Positions 16,484-26,039 are shown, numbered from the stretch's first letter. The stretch: 64,000 bases of DNA from an uncultured Aquimarina sp. (GCA_947498935.1 CANMMM010000004.1:62001-126000); one strand, 5' to 3'. The notes: generated by a model from the sequence alone, not told the origin. Numbers and translations are program-made.

Positions 16484-16520
16484 TAAAAAAATCCCGAAAT
16501 TATTTTTCGGGATTTTTTTA
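16484..16520 (-). terminator. recA terminator
   Basis: AAAAAAATCCCGAAA / TTTTTCGGGATTTTTTT forms a long stem with a short loop and T-runs on both sides. recA reads leftward and is the only gene ending here; the MITE-like copy B lies between the recA stop and this hairpin. Confidence 0.85.
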
Positions 16521-16531
16521 TAGGTTATAAT

Positions 16532-16690
16532 GAAGTGGTTTGAACTTTTTTGATTTCAACGAACATCGTAAGATTTTATGGCCAAATGCAGTGATTTTTT
16601 TGTTGCATAGCAGTGCTACGAAACCCAAAAATTGCAAAATTTGGGTGCAAAAAATTGCTTTTTAGTCAATTGAAAAAGTTTAAATCACTT
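16532..16690 (+). repeat. 160-bp MITE-like palindromic element, copy B
   Basis: It has the ends GAAGTGGTTTGAACTTTTT and AAAAAGTTTAAATCACTT and the core GCATAGCAGTGCTACG. It lies 8 nt from the recA stop codon, inside the recA 3' untranslated region, before the terminator. It has the same orientation as copies A and C. Confidence 0.85.
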
Positions 16691-16698
16691 TTATTAGA

Positions 16699-17712
16699 TT
16701 ATTCAGCTACAACTTTGATAGCGTCTGTAATTTTAGTCTCTAGTTCTTCCATGAGTTCAGGGTTGTCGTTTAGTAGTTTTTTAACAGCATCACGTCCTTG
16801 CCCTAATTTAGTGTCTTCATAGCTAAACCATGAACCACTTTTCTTGATGATTTCGTAATTTACACCTATGTCAATCACCTCACCAGTTTTAGAAATACCT
16901 GTACCATACATAATATCAAATTCTGCGGTTCTGAATGGAGGGGCTACTTTGTTTTTTACGATTTTTACACGGGTTTTATTTCCTTGTACTTCGCTATTAC
17001 TATCTTTAATCTGTGTAGATCTTCTAATGTCTAAACGTACAGAAGCATAGAACTTTAATGCATTACCTCCAGTGGTTGTTTCAGGATTTCCAAACATAAC
17101 TCCAATTTTTTCTCGAAGCTGGTTGATAAAAATCACCGTACAGTTTGTTTTGCTAATCGAACTAGTCAGTTTTCTAAGTGCTTGAGACATCAATCGTGCA
17201 TGTAATCCCATTTTAGAATCTCCCATTTCTCCTTCGATTTCACTTTTTGGAGTCAATGCCGCCACAGAGTCTATCACTATAATATCGATAGCACCAGATC
17301 GGATCAAGTTATCAGTAATTTCTAAGGCTTGCTCTCCATGATCAGGTTGTGATATAATCAAGTTATCAATTTCTACACCTAATTTTTCAGCATAAAAACG
17401 ATCAAAAGCATGCTCGGCATCAATAAAAGCAGCAATACCTCCTGCTTTTTGTGCTTGCGCAATTGCATGCAGTGTAAGTGTCGTTTTACCTGAGGATTCA
17501 GGACCGAAAATTTCTACGATTCTTCCTCTAGGATAACCGCCTACACCCAATGCCAAGTCTAAACCTAATGATCCCGTAGAAATCACTTCTACTTCTTGCA
17601 CGGCATCGTCACTCATTTTCATCACCGTACCCTTGCCATAGGCCTTATCTAGCTTATCTAACGTAAGTTTTAACGCTTTTAATTTTGCTTCTTTTTCTTT
17701 ATCAGTACTCAT
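16699..17712 (-). CDS. recA: Recombinase RecA
   Basis: RecA forms filaments on single-stranded DNA, drives strand exchange and stimulates LexA cleavage where present. The Walker A motif GPESSGKTT is at residues 70-78. The L2 region around [20 protein letters not shown] and the family signature [11 protein letters not shown] are present. The length of 337 residues is normal. It stands alone, with a 640-nt gap upstream, and its 3' end carries a MITE-like copy followed by a terminator. The minus-strand sequence TATTTTAG upstream of the start is one base off the usual -7 box. Confidence 0.98.
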   Translation of the reverse strand: MSTDKEKEAKLKALKLTLDKLDKAYGKGTVMKMSDDAVQEVEVISTGSLGLDLALGVGGYPRGRIVEIFGPESSGKTTLTLHAIAQAQKAGGIAAFIDAEHAFDRFYAEKLGVEIDNLIISQPDHGEQALEITDNLIRSGAIDIIVIDSVAALTPKSEIEGEMGDSKMGLHARLMSQALRKLTSSISKTNCTVIFINQLREKIGVMFGNPETTTGGNALKFYASVRLDIRRSTQIKDSNSEVQGNKTRVKIVKNKVAPPFRTAEFDIMYGTGISKTGEVIDIGVNYEIIKKSGSWFSYEDTKLGQGRDAVKKLLNDNPELMEELETKITDAIKVVAE

Positions 17713-17776
17713 GGCGTTTCTTTCTTTTGTAAATGATTTTGGCTAAAATACTACAAGTTTTTTGTATACACATTTA

Positions 17777-17795
17777 GAAGTGGTTTAAACTTTTT
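17777..17795 (+). repeat. Orphan left end of the MITE-like element
   Basis: GAAGTGGTTTAAACTTTTT is an exact copy of the canonical left terminus, but the interior and right end are not adjacent. The nearest full copy, C, starts 374 nt further right. Confidence 0.6.
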
Positions 17796-18047
17796 AGATC
17801 TGTTCAAAAAAGTCTGTAGTCTACAATAGCAAAGTGTTGTTATTGCTATGTGAATGTTACAATGAGAAATTATTGAGTGTAACTAGTAATTGGTAGGTAC
17901 GCAACCTTTTAGTGTGGATTGTATCTATAGTATAAAAGCAATATTGAACAGCGTAAGAGCGATGATGATGTAACAGTAGTTCTTAAAAGCGTTGGATCTC
18001 ACTGTAGTGTTATTACTATTGATGCTATGAGGAAGTGAGTGCATGAA
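17796..18047. other. Intergenic region upstream of recA, possible small RNA
   Basis: No convincing coding frame is present on either strand between the orphan repeat end and the hairpin at 18048. A minus-strand open frame (17999-18220) runs through the terminator and into the repeat and looks spurious. A small plus-strand RNA ending at the hairpin is possible; I see no clear promoter for it. Confidence 0.3.
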
Positions 18048-18077
18048 AATGCCCCTATCATAGTTAGGGGTGTTTTT
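18048..18077 (+). terminator. Orphan terminator-like hairpin
   Basis: GCCCCTA / TTAGGGGT with a 6-nt loop is followed by GTTTTTGTG on the plus strand. No plus-strand gene lies upstream within 4 kb, so the hairpin may end an unannotated small RNA. Confidence 0.5.
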
Positions 18078-18139
18078 GTGTAAAAGTTTGTTTTTATAAA
18101 TAGGATCGTGTTTGTGTGAGTTCTATCCGTTTTTTTAAG

Positions 18140-18147
18140 TATTTTTG
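18140..18147 (+). promoter_or_regulatory. Candidate -7 element of trhO, upstream of the MITE-like element
   Basis: TATTTTTG matches TAnnTTTG. It is 21 nt before copy C of the palindromic element, and trhO starts 24 nt beyond that element. If used, the transcript would carry the whole hairpin in its 5' untranslated region. The nearest TTG is 25 nt upstream, longer than usual. Confidence 0.4.
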
Positions 18148-18168
18148 CACTTTTAAACAGTATTCTTT

Positions 18169-18328
18169 GAAGTGATTTAAATTTTTCGATTTCAGCGAAA
18201 ATCGAAAATTTTGTGACCAAATGAAGTAATTTTTTTGTTGCATAGCAGCGCTACGGAACTAAAAAATTGCAAAATTTGGGTGCAAAAGATCGTTTTTATA
18301 GCAAATTATAAAAAGTTTAAACCACTTC
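18169..18328 (+). repeat. 160-bp MITE-like palindromic element, copy C
   Basis: Ends GAAGTGATTTAAATTTTTC and AAAAAGTTTAAACCACTTC; core GCATAGCAGCGCTACGG. It ends 24 nt before the trhO ATG. No target-site duplication is obvious to me. Confidence 0.88.
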
Positions 18329-18352
18329 TTTAACTTAAACTATTGGTATAGC

Positions 18353-19384
18353 ATGCAACTGTACAATAAACTAAGTGCAAAAGAAAGAGCGGCTTTGATT
18401 GATGAAGCAGGAACAGATCGTTTAACGCTGTCTTTCTATAAATATGCACATATAGGGAACACCGAAATCTTTAGAAACCATTTATTCATTCATTGGGATG
18501 CGTTAGACGTTTTAGGGCGTATTTATGTAGCTAGTGAAGGAATCAACGGACAACTTTCAGTACCAGCGCCCAATTTCGAGGCTTTTAAAAAACATCTAGA
18601 CAGTATTTCTTTTTTAGAAAATGTACGGTTGAACATTGCCAGAGAGCAAGATGTCAAATCATTTTTAAAACTAAAGGTCAAGGTGCGACACAAGATTGTA
18701 GCAGATGGTCTCAATGATACAAACTTTGATGTAACCAATAAAGGAAAGCATGTAGATGCAAAAGCCTTTAATGAATTGATAGAAGATCCGAACACTGTTT
18801 TGGTAGATATGCGCAACCATTACGAAAGTGAAATAGGACACTTCAAAGGAGCAGTTACACCAGATGTAGATACATTTAGAGACTCATTAGATATTATCGA
18901 GGAAGATCTAAAAGAGCATAAAGAAGATAAGAAACTAGTAATGTACTGTACAGGTGGAATTCGATGCGAAAAAGCCAGTGCCTATTATAAGCATAAAGGC
19001 TTTAAAAATGTGTTTCAGCTCGAAGGAGGAATCATAGAATATGCTAGGCAAGTAGAAGCAGAAGGATTGGAGAATAAATTTTTAGGTAAGAATTTTGTTT
19101 TTGATCACAGAAGATCCGAGCGTATCAGTAATGATGTAATTTCTAATTGTCATCAGTGTGGAAAACCATGTGATACACATGTAAATTGTAGTAACGAAGC
19201 CTGTCATTTATTGTTTATACAATGCGAAGAATGTGCCACTGCTATGGATAGTTGCTGTTCTACGGAGTGCAAAGAAATCGTAGCATTGCCGTACGAAGAA
19301 CAAAAAGCTTTGCGCAAAGGGAAAGGGAATAGTAATAAAATCTTTAAAAAAGGAAGATCCGAAGTGCTGAAATTCAAGCAGTAG
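18353..19384 (+). CDS. trhO: tRNA uridine(34) hydroxylase TrhO (rhodanese family)
   Basis: TrhO (formerly YceA/UPF0176) uses oxygen to hydroxylate uridine 34 of certain tRNAs, a step in making 5-methoxy- or 5-carboxymethoxyuridine. The protein has the N-terminal acylphosphatase-like domain (about residues 1-115), the rhodanese domain (about 130-235) with active-site cysteine C199 in YCTGGIRCEKAS, and a C-terminal cysteine-rich segment (CHQCGKPC, CSNEAC, CEEC, CCSTEC) that likely binds zinc. The length of 343 residues is normal. It has a MITE-like element immediately upstream. Confidence 0.92.
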   Translation: MQLYNKLSAKERAALIDEAGTDRLTLSFYKYAHIGNTEIFRNHLFIHWDALDVLGRIYVASEGINGQLSVPAPNFEAFKKHLDSISFLENVRLNIAREQDVKSFLKLKVKVRHKIVADGLNDTNFDVTNKGKHVDAKAFNELIEDPNTVLVDMRNHYESEIGHFKGAVTPDVDTFRDSLDIIEEDLKEHKEDKKLVMYCTGGIRCEKASAYYKHKGFKNVFQLEGGIIEYARQVEAEGLENKFLGKNFVFDHRRSERISNDVISNCHQCGKPCDTHVNCSNEACHLLFIQCEECATAMDSCCSTECKEIVALPYEEQKALRKGKGNSNKIFKKGRSEVLKFKQ

Positions 19385-19535
19385 GATTAAAATGGAGGTG
19401 TATGCTATGGTATTACGAGAAATCATAGTATATTTATCAATTAGGATGCGGCTCTAAACAAGAGTTCGTATAGAGTAAGAATCATATTTGTAGGTGTCTT
19501 TACAGGTAGCTGCAAATTGCAATATAAAACAGGAT

Positions 19536-20894
19536 ATGGGGTGTAGTAGTTGTTCTTCCGCTAAAGACGGACAACCTAAAGGATGTAAGAATAACGGGAC
19601 ATGTGGAACGGACGGTTGTAATAAACTCACTGTTTTTGATTGGTTATCTAATATGTCATTGCCAAGTGGCATGAAACCATTTAATTGTGTAGAAGTTCGT
19701 TTTAAAAACGGAAGAAAAGCATTCTTTAAAAAGCCAGACAATTTATCGCTAAGTATAGGAGATATTGTGGCTACAGAAGTGTCGCCAGGACACGATGTAG
19801 GTATTGTATCGCTCACTGGAGAACTAGTGAAAATACAAATGAAGCGCAAAAAAGTAGCGGTTGATAGCGAAGATGTAAAAAAGATATACAGAAAAGCCAC
19901 TCAAAAAGATATTGATATTTGGCAAAGAGCTCGTGACCGAGAAAAAGGGATACAAGTGCGTTCTAGAGAAATTGCAATTAAATTGCAATTGCAGATGAAA
20001 ATATCAGATATAGAATTCCAAGGAGATGGATCTAAGTGTACATTTTATTATACAGCAGAAGATCGAGTAGATTTTAGACAGTTGATCAAAGAATTTGCCA
20101 AAGAATTCAGTACACGAATAGAAATGCGTCAAATAGGGTTCCGACAAGAAGCAGCTAGATTAGGAGGCGTAGGATCTTGTGGTCGAGAATTATGTTGCTC
20201 TACTTGGCTTACCGATTTTAGATCTGTAAATACAAGCGCAGCTAGATACCAACAGCTTTCTTTGAATCCACAAAAATTAGCAGGACAGTGCGGAAAACTA
20301 AAATGCTGTCTTAATTATGAGTTGGATGCTTATATAGATGCGCTCAAAGCCTTTCCTAAATCAGAAATAAAACTACATACAGAAAAAGGAACTGCCGTAT
20401 GCCAGAAAATAGATATTTTCAAAGGGCATATGTGGTATGCGTATGAAGGGGAGTGGATGAACTGGCATAAAATTTCTACAGAACATGCTAATGAAATCAT
20501 AGAGGCTAATAAAAGTGATGTAAAAGTACCCAGCATAGAAGAATTTGCATCAGAATTATTACATGATGCGAAGGTAGATTTCGAAAATGTAGTTGGGCAG
20601 GATAGTCTTACGCGATTCGATAAACCAAAACCAAGCAGAAGAAGACGAAAGAAAGGAAAAGGTAAAGCGGGCAATAAACCCCAAGCAAAAGGAACAACTG
20701 TCGAAAAACAAAAAAGGACGGCAGTAAAAAGTAAGGCTACTCAAGACCAAAAGGACAAAACGAATGGTAAGCAAGGTGAAGGTGCTAAAAACACCAAAAA
20801 GCCTGTGAATAAAAACAATTCGAATCGAAAAAATAACCAACGCAATAGAAAAAGAAAACCACAACAGCGAAAGACAAATAATGATAAGAGTTAA
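19536..20894 (+). CDS. RicT-like PSP1 domain protein
   Basis: Members of this family (YaaT/RicT in Bacillus, 'PSP1') are cytoplasmic; in Bacillus RicT acts with RicA and RicF on mRNA processing. I start at the ATG at 19536, giving MGCSSCSSAKDG, since flavobacterial members begin with this cysteine cluster; the frame extends to a GTG at 19494. The PSP1 domain (about residues 70-260) shows the hallmark CGRELCCSTWL and QCGKLKCCLNYELD. The C-terminal 80 residues are a basic, disordered tail of K, R, N and Q. It overlaps gldH by 14 nt, a gene order that I recall from other flavobacteria. Confidence 0.88.
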   Translation: MGCSSCSSAKDGQPKGCKNNGTCGTDGCNKLTVFDWLSNMSLPSGMKPFNCVEVRFKNGRKAFFKKPDNLSLSIGDIVATEVSPGHDVGIVSLTGELVKIQMKRKKVAVDSEDVKKIYRKATQKDIDIWQRARDREKGIQVRSREIAIKLQLQMKISDIEFQGDGSKCTFYYTAEDRVDFRQLIKEFAKEFSTRIEMRQIGFRQEAARLGGVGSCGRELCCSTWLTDFRSVNTSAARYQQLSLNPQKLAGQCGKLKCCLNYELDAYIDALKAFPKSEIKLHTEKGTAVCQKIDIFKGHMWYAYEGEWMNWHKISTEHANEIIEANKSDVKVPSIEEFASELLHDAKVDFENVVGQDSLTRFDKPKPSRRRRKKGKGKAGNKPQAKGTTVEKQKRTAVKSKATQDQKDKTNGKQGEGAKNTKKPVNKNNSNRKNNQRNRKRKPQQRKTNNDKS

Positions 20895-21372
20895 AATTTT
20901 AGCATTTTTTTTTCTGTATATTAGCTTTGTATCATGCGATAACAAACAATTATTTGACGAGTACAAAACGGTGGCAGGAGCGTGGGATGCCAATGAGCAA
21001 ATGACGTTTGTATTGCCTGAATTAGATAGCATAGAACCGTATAATTTATTTATTAATATCAGAAATACAAATGCGTATCGATACAGTAATTTGTTTTTGA
21101 TTAGTAGTATGCATTTTCCAAACGGAAAAATCGTGACAGATACCTTAGAGTATGAAATGGCAGCACCCAGTGGAAAATGGTTAGGTACAGGATTTACAGA
21201 TACCAAAGAAAGTAAACTGTGGTACAAAGAAAAGGTACAATTTTTTGAAAAAGGAGCCTATAAAGTCCAATTACAACATGCGATGCGAAAAAATGGAGAA
21301 ACCTCAGGGATTCATAGCTTAGAAGGAATTACAGATGTAGGTTTTAGAATTGAGTACGCACAAAACCCTTAG
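20881..21372 (+). CDS. gldH: Gliding motility lipoprotein GldH
   Basis: GldH is a lipoprotein required for gliding motility and type IX secretion in Flavobacterium. The 163-residue protein has a lipoprotein signal peptide with lipobox FVSC (C19), then a beta-rich domain with the family segments YNLFINIRNTNAYRYSNLFL and LEYEMAAPSGKWLGTG. It overlaps the RicT-like gene by 14 nt and is 2 nt from a class A penicillin-binding protein gene, so the three are one operon. Together with porZ and the sorting domains, it shows a working T9SS/gliding system is likely. Confidence 0.92.
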   Translation: MIRVKILAFFFLYISFVSCDNKQLFDEYKTVAGAWDANEQMTFVLPELDSIEPYNLFINIRNTNAYRYSNLFLISSMHFPNGKIVTDTLEYEMAAPSGKWLGTGFTDTKESKLWYKEKVQFFEKGAYKVQLQHAMRKNGETSGIHSLEGITDVGFRIEYAQNP

Positions 21373-21374
21373 AA

Positions 21375-23717
21375 ATGGCTAAAGCAACACCTAAACCAAG
21401 AAAGAAAAAAGCAAAAGCTACCCCTCCAAAATTTACTGTATTTACCTATATTAAATGGTTCTGGATTACCTTTTTGGCTGGAATTGCTTGTGTAGCCCTA
21501 TTGTTTTTATTAGCGAGTTGGGAACTGTTTGGTTCAATGCCAGATTTTAAAGATTTAGAAAATCCGCAAAATGATTTAGCGACTCAAATCATCTCATCTG
21601 ATGGAAAACAAATAGGTACTTTTTTTAAAGAAAATAGAACGCCTGTAAATTTTGAAGACTTACCTAAGCATTTGGTAGATGCACTTGTAGCTACAGAAGA
21701 TGCACGCTATTATGAGCATTCGGGGATTGATGCTAGAGGTACACTTAGGGCCTTTGTCTTTTTAGGAAAAAAAGGAGGAGCGAGTACGATCACGCAGCAA
21801 TTAGCAAAGCTATTGTTTCATGGAGAGCGTGCTAAAGGGTGGAGTAAGTATACCCAGAAAATCAAAGAATGGGTGATTGCTACACGTTTAGAACGGCAAT
21901 ATACCAAAGATGAAATCATGGCTATGTATCTAAATAAGCAAGATTTTATTTTTCAGGCTATAGGTATCAGTTCTGCTTCTAGAATTTATTTTAATAAAAA
22001 TGTAAGTGATCTAAAAATTGAAGAAGCTGCGGTATTAGTAGCGATGCTAAAAAACCCAAGGCAATTTAACCCTAATCGAGAAGTCTCTAAAAAGAAATCA
22101 CTAGCGAGGCGTAATGTCGTATTTAGCCAAATGGAAAAATACGGATACATATCAGCTGCAGCAAAAGATAGTCTACAGCAATTACCGCTGAAGTTAGATT
22201 ATTCTCCAGAAGGACACTCAGATGGGATAGCTACTTATTTTAGAGAATATGTAAGAAGTTGGATGCGTAAATGGGTGAAAAAGAATCCTAAGAGACAGAA
22301 TCAAGACGGCGAAGACGAATATTACGATATTTACAGAGATGGATTGCGTATCAATGTTACGATCGATTCTCGTATGCAACAATATGCAGAAGCCGCAGTA
22401 CATGACCATATGTCGAATTTGCAAAAAGAATTTGACAAACAAGAAAAGGATAATAAAACCAGTCCTTTTAGAGATTTAAGTCAGGCAGAGGTAGATGGCA
22501 TTATCCGTAGAGCTATCAGAAGTTCTGCACGAAGAAAGAAAATGCTCCGAATGGGCAAAAGTGAAAAAGAGATCATCGCATCTTTTGATCAAAAAACGGA
22601 GATGAAAATATTTTCCTGGAAAGGGTATATCGATACCATTATGACCCCAAAAGACTCTATTTATTATTACAAGCGATTTCTGCGATCAGGTATGCTGTCT
22701 ATGGAACCACAAACAGGTCATGTAAAAGCATGGGTAGGAGGTGTAGATATTAAGCATTTCCAATACGATCATGTATATCAAGGCGCTAGGCAAGTAGGGT
22801 CTACTTTTAAGCCTTTTGTATATGCTACTGCCATAGATCAGTTAAAATTATCACCATGTGATACATTGCCAATGTCGCAAATTACGATCCCAGCAGGAAC
22901 ACATGGAGTAACTGATGATTGGACACCAAAAAATAGTGATGGGAAGTATACAGGATATTATAGTTTAAAGAAAGCACTTGCACAATCGGTAAATACGATT
23001 TCGGCTCGTTTGATGGATCGAATTGGTCCCAAGCCAATTGTCCGTTTGGCAAAGAAATCGGGAGTCACTTCAGAGATTATAGAGGTAGCTTCTATCGCAT
23101 TGGGTTCTGTAGATCTAAAATTAATAGAGATGGTAGGCGCTTACAGTACCTTTGCTAATGAAGGCGTGTATAATAAGCCTGTAATGATCACTAGTATAGA
23201 GGATAAAAACGGAACAACATTATACCAATTCGAACCTGAAACCTTAGATGTGATTAGTAAAGAGGCTGCGTATGTGACCCTAAATCTAATGGAAGGGGTA
23301 ACCCAATCAGGCTCAGGTGCGCGATTGAGAAGTGGACCGTCTAACCGATATGATTATAAAAATGTAGTGACAGGCTATCCCTATCAATTTACAAATCCTA
23401 TTGCAGGAAAAACAGGAACGACACAAAATCAAAGTGATGGGTGGTTTATGGGTATTGTGCCTAACTTGTGTACAGGAGTATGGGTTGGAGGCGATGATCG
23501 AGCAACTCATTTTAGTACTACACGATTCGGACAAGGAGCAGCGATGGCGTTACCTATTTGGGCGCTGTATATGAAAAGCTGTTATAATGATAAAACACTA
23601 AAAGTTTCTAAAAGCGCGTTTAAAAAACCAGAAGTCCTAACAATTGAGACTGATTGTAGCGAGTATAAAAAAAACAGACCTGTAGAAACAGAAGAGGATG
23701 ATGAGTTAGGTTTCTAG
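21375..23717 (+). CDS. Class A penicillin-binding protein 1A (first tandem copy)
   Basis: This bifunctional peptidoglycan synthase polymerises glycan strands and cross-links peptides in the periplasm. After a basic cytoplasmic tail and one membrane helix (about residues 33-55), the GT51 domain (about 75-250) has EDARYYEHSGID and TITQQLAKLLF. The transpeptidase domain has the SxxK serine in GSTFKPF (about residue 476), SVN (about 538) and KTGTTQ (about 678). All catalytic motifs are intact. It starts 2 nt after gldH and is followed 33 nt later by a close paralogue. The acidic C-terminus ends EEDDELGF. Confidence 0.95.
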   Translation: MAKATPKPRKKKAKATPPKFTVFTYIKWFWITFLAGIACVALLFLLASWELFGSMPDFKDLENPQNDLATQIISSDGKQIGTFFKENRTPVNFEDLPKHLVDALVATEDARYYEHSGIDARGTLRAFVFLGKKGGASTITQQLAKLLFHGERAKGWSKYTQKIKEWVIATRLERQYTKDEIMAMYLNKQDFIFQAIGISSASRIYFNKNVSDLKIEEAAVLVAMLKNPRQFNPNREVSKKKSLARRNVVFSQMEKYGYISAAAKDSLQQLPLKLDYSPEGHSDGIATYFREYVRSWMRKWVKKNPKRQNQDGEDEYYDIYRDGLRINVTIDSRMQQYAEAAVHDHMSNLQKEFDKQEKDNKTSPFRDLSQAEVDGIIRRAIRSSARRKKMLRMGKSEKEIIASFDQKTEMKIFSWKGYIDTIMTPKDSIYYYKRFLRSGMLSMEPQTGHVKAWVGGVDIKHFQYDHVYQGARQVGSTFKPFVYATAIDQLKLSPCDTLPMSQITIPAGTHGVTDDWTPKNSDGKYTGYYSLKKALAQSVNTISARLMDRIGPKPIVRLAKKSGVTSEIIEVASIALGSVDLKLIEMVGAYSTFANEGVYNKPVMITSIEDKNGTTLYQFEPETLDVISKEAAYVTLNLMEGVTQSGSGARLRSGPSNRYDYKNVVTGYPYQFTNPIAGKTGTTQNQSDGWFMGIVPNLCTGVWVGGDDRATHFSTTRFGQGAAMALPIWALYMKSCYNDKTLKVSKSAFKKPEVLTIETDCSEYKKNRPVETEEDDELGF

Positions 23718-23750
23718 TGTTTTAGAAGTGATAAATAATCGTTTTACATA

Positions 23751-26039
23751 GTGGATTTTAGGAAGGCGTATCGTGATCATGCATTGTACATTAGATGCTT
23801 TTGGAGTGTTTTTATAGGAGCTACTATTGGAGTAGTAGTACTATTTTATTACACTAGTATTGGTGGTTTAGGCACGATGCCTACCTTCGATGAATTAGAA
23901 AACCCAAGAACGGATCTTGCGGCGCGAATTATTGCCGCAGATGGGGTGCAATTAGGCACTATTTTTAGGGCTAATCAAAATCGAACGTCTATATCTTATA
24001 AAGAAATCCCTCAGCATGTAATAGATGCATTAGTGGCTACGGAGGATATTCGGTTTTATGAACATTCGGGAGTAGATGTGAGAGGTACATTGAGAGCGGT
24101 ATGCTTTATGGGGACTAAAGGAGGTGCTAGTACCTTGACCCAGCAATTGGCCAAACAATTATTTACAGGAGGCTCTAAGAGTTTTCTAAAGCGAATGCAG
24201 CAAAAACTCAAAGAATGGGTTATCGCTATACGATTAGAAAGGCAGTATACTAAAAATGAGATCATAGCCATGTATCTCAATAAATATGACTTTTTATATC
24301 AAGCTATTGGGATCAATTCCGCATCACGAATCTATTTTGGCAAAAAAACAGAAGCATTATTAGTAGAAGAAGCAGCAGTATTAGTGGGTATGCTAAAAAG
24401 TGCTACTATATACAATCCCAGAAGAAATCCTAAGGGCGCATTACAAAGGCGCAATGTAGTGTTAGCTCAAATGGCCAAGTATGGGTATATTACCCCCCAA
24501 GTAAAAGATAGTTTACAGCAATTACCAATTCAGCTTCATTTTACCAAAGAAGGGTATACTAGCGGTAGTGCTACTTATGTGCGTAAGTATATTAAAACAT
24601 GGGTAGAAGACTGGATTAAGAAACATCCTAAGGGATATGATGCCGTAGGAAAACCAATTTTGTATGATATTTATGGAGATGGACTAAAAATTAATGTAAC
24701 TATAGATGCACGCATGCAGCGATACGCAGAGGGGGCGGTAAAAAAGCATTTGTCTAATTTACAACAGCATTTTAACGGGCAAGAGCAGTACAATCCTACA
24801 GCTCCTTATAGAGGTATCAATGACCAACAAATCAATGCCATTGTAGAAAGCGCAATGCGTTCTTCTGAGCGGTGGCGTGTACTACGCAAAAAGGGAGTGG
24901 CAGAAGATGAAATTCGTGCCTCTTTTGATCAGAAAGTACGTATGCAAGTCTTTTCATGGAATGGAGTAAAGGATACATTGATGACTCCTATAGATTCCAT
25001 ACGATATTACCATCAATTTTTGCATGCAGGCCTACTTTCTATAGCATCAGAGACAGGAGCCATCAAGGCATGGGTAGGAGGTATTGATTATAAGTACTTT
25101 AAATACGATCATGTATCCCAAGCCAAACGACAAGTAGGTTCTACCTTTAAACCGTTTGTATATGCCACTGCGATTGACCAGCTAAAATTATCCCCATGTC
25201 ACCAAGAGCCAAAATCAAAAGTGACGATCCCTGTAGGCAGACATGGCGTATCTGGTAGTGATTGGACGCCTACCAATACAGATAATGATTACAAAGGTAC
25301 GATGACGCTCAAAAAAGCCTTGGCTACTTCTGTAAATACTGTTACAGCTAGATTGATGGATAAGATAGGTCCAACTACTATCATTCGATTAGCAAAAAGG
25401 ATGGGAGTGCGATCTGAAATAGCGCCTGTAGCTTCTATTTGTTTAGGTACAGAAGCACTATCATTGTCCGAAATGGTGGGAGCGTATAGTACTTTTGTGA
25501 ATAAAGGAGTGTATACCGAGCCTATGCTAATCAGTAGTATAGAGGATAAAAATGGAACGCTGTTATATCAGCATATGGTATCTCAAAGAGATGTGTTAAG
25601 CAAGGAGTCTGCCTATACGACACTTAACCTTATGGAAGGGGTAACAAAATTCGGATCAGGAAAGCGATTGCGGACTCATGCCAAAGGAATGCACACGGCA
25701 GTAACGGGCTATCCATACCAATTTACAAATCCGATAGCAGGAAAAACAGGGACCACACAAAATCATAGCGATGGATGGTTTATCGGAATGGTGCCTAATC
25801 TGATTACGGGAGTATGGGTAGGAGCTACGCACCGCGCTACACACTTTCGCGATATTAGTGAAGGGCAGGGCGCCACTATGGCCTTGCCTATATGGGCATT
25901 ATACATGCAGCAGTGTTATCAAGATACTGCATTAGGAATTTCTGATCAGGTTTTTGAATCACCAACCGAGTATACCACGGTTATAGATTGTGAGCAATAC
26001 CAACAGCAGCAAACTACTGATAATGAATTTATTTTTTAG
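23751..26039 (+). CDS. Class A penicillin-binding protein 1A (second tandem copy)
   Basis: This is a paralogue of the preceding protein, similar over its full length; both keep GT51 motifs (EDIRFYEHSGVD, TLTQQLAKQLF) and all transpeptidase motifs (GSTFKPF about residue 463, SVN, KTGTTQ about 664). It starts at a GTG at 23751 and lacks the basic KKKAKAT tail of the first copy; its N-terminus is short (MDFRKAYRDHALYIR) before the membrane helix. The tandem order, common length and matching motifs show a gene duplication. The two may differ in timing or partners; nothing in the sequence shows one is inactive. Confidence 0.93.
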   Translation: MDFRKAYRDHALYIRCFWSVFIGATIGVVVLFYYTSIGGLGTMPTFDELENPRTDLAARIIAADGVQLGTIFRANQNRTSISYKEIPQHVIDALVATEDIRFYEHSGVDVRGTLRAVCFMGTKGGASTLTQQLAKQLFTGGSKSFLKRMQQKLKEWVIAIRLERQYTKNEIIAMYLNKYDFLYQAIGINSASRIYFGKKTEALLVEEAAVLVGMLKSATIYNPRRNPKGALQRRNVVLAQMAKYGYITPQVKDSLQQLPIQLHFTKEGYTSGSATYVRKYIKTWVEDWIKKHPKGYDAVGKPILYDIYGDGLKINVTIDARMQRYAEGAVKKHLSNLQQHFNGQEQYNPTAPYRGINDQQINAIVESAMRSSERWRVLRKKGVAEDEIRASFDQKVRMQVFSWNGVKDTLMTPIDSIRYYHQFLHAGLLSIASETGAIKAWVGGIDYKYFKYDHVSQAKRQVGSTFKPFVYATAIDQLKLSPCHQEPKSKVTIPVGRHGVSGSDWTPTNTDNDYKGTMTLKKALATSVNTVTARLMDKIGPTTIIRLAKRMGVRSEIAPVASICLGTEALSLSEMVGAYSTFVNKGVYTEPMLISSIEDKNGTLLYQHMVSQRDVLSKESAYTTLNLMEGVTKFGSGKRLRTHAKGMHTAVTGYPYQFTNPIAGKTGTTQNHSDGWFIGMVPNLITGVWVGATHRATHFRDISEGQGATMALPIWALYMQQCYQDTALGISDQVFESPTEYTTVIDCEQYQQQQTTDNEFIF

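Noticed and set aside
17999-18220. 73-codon minus-strand frame upstream of recA
   Set aside because: It runs through a terminator hairpin and into the MITE-like element and shows no family resemblance.
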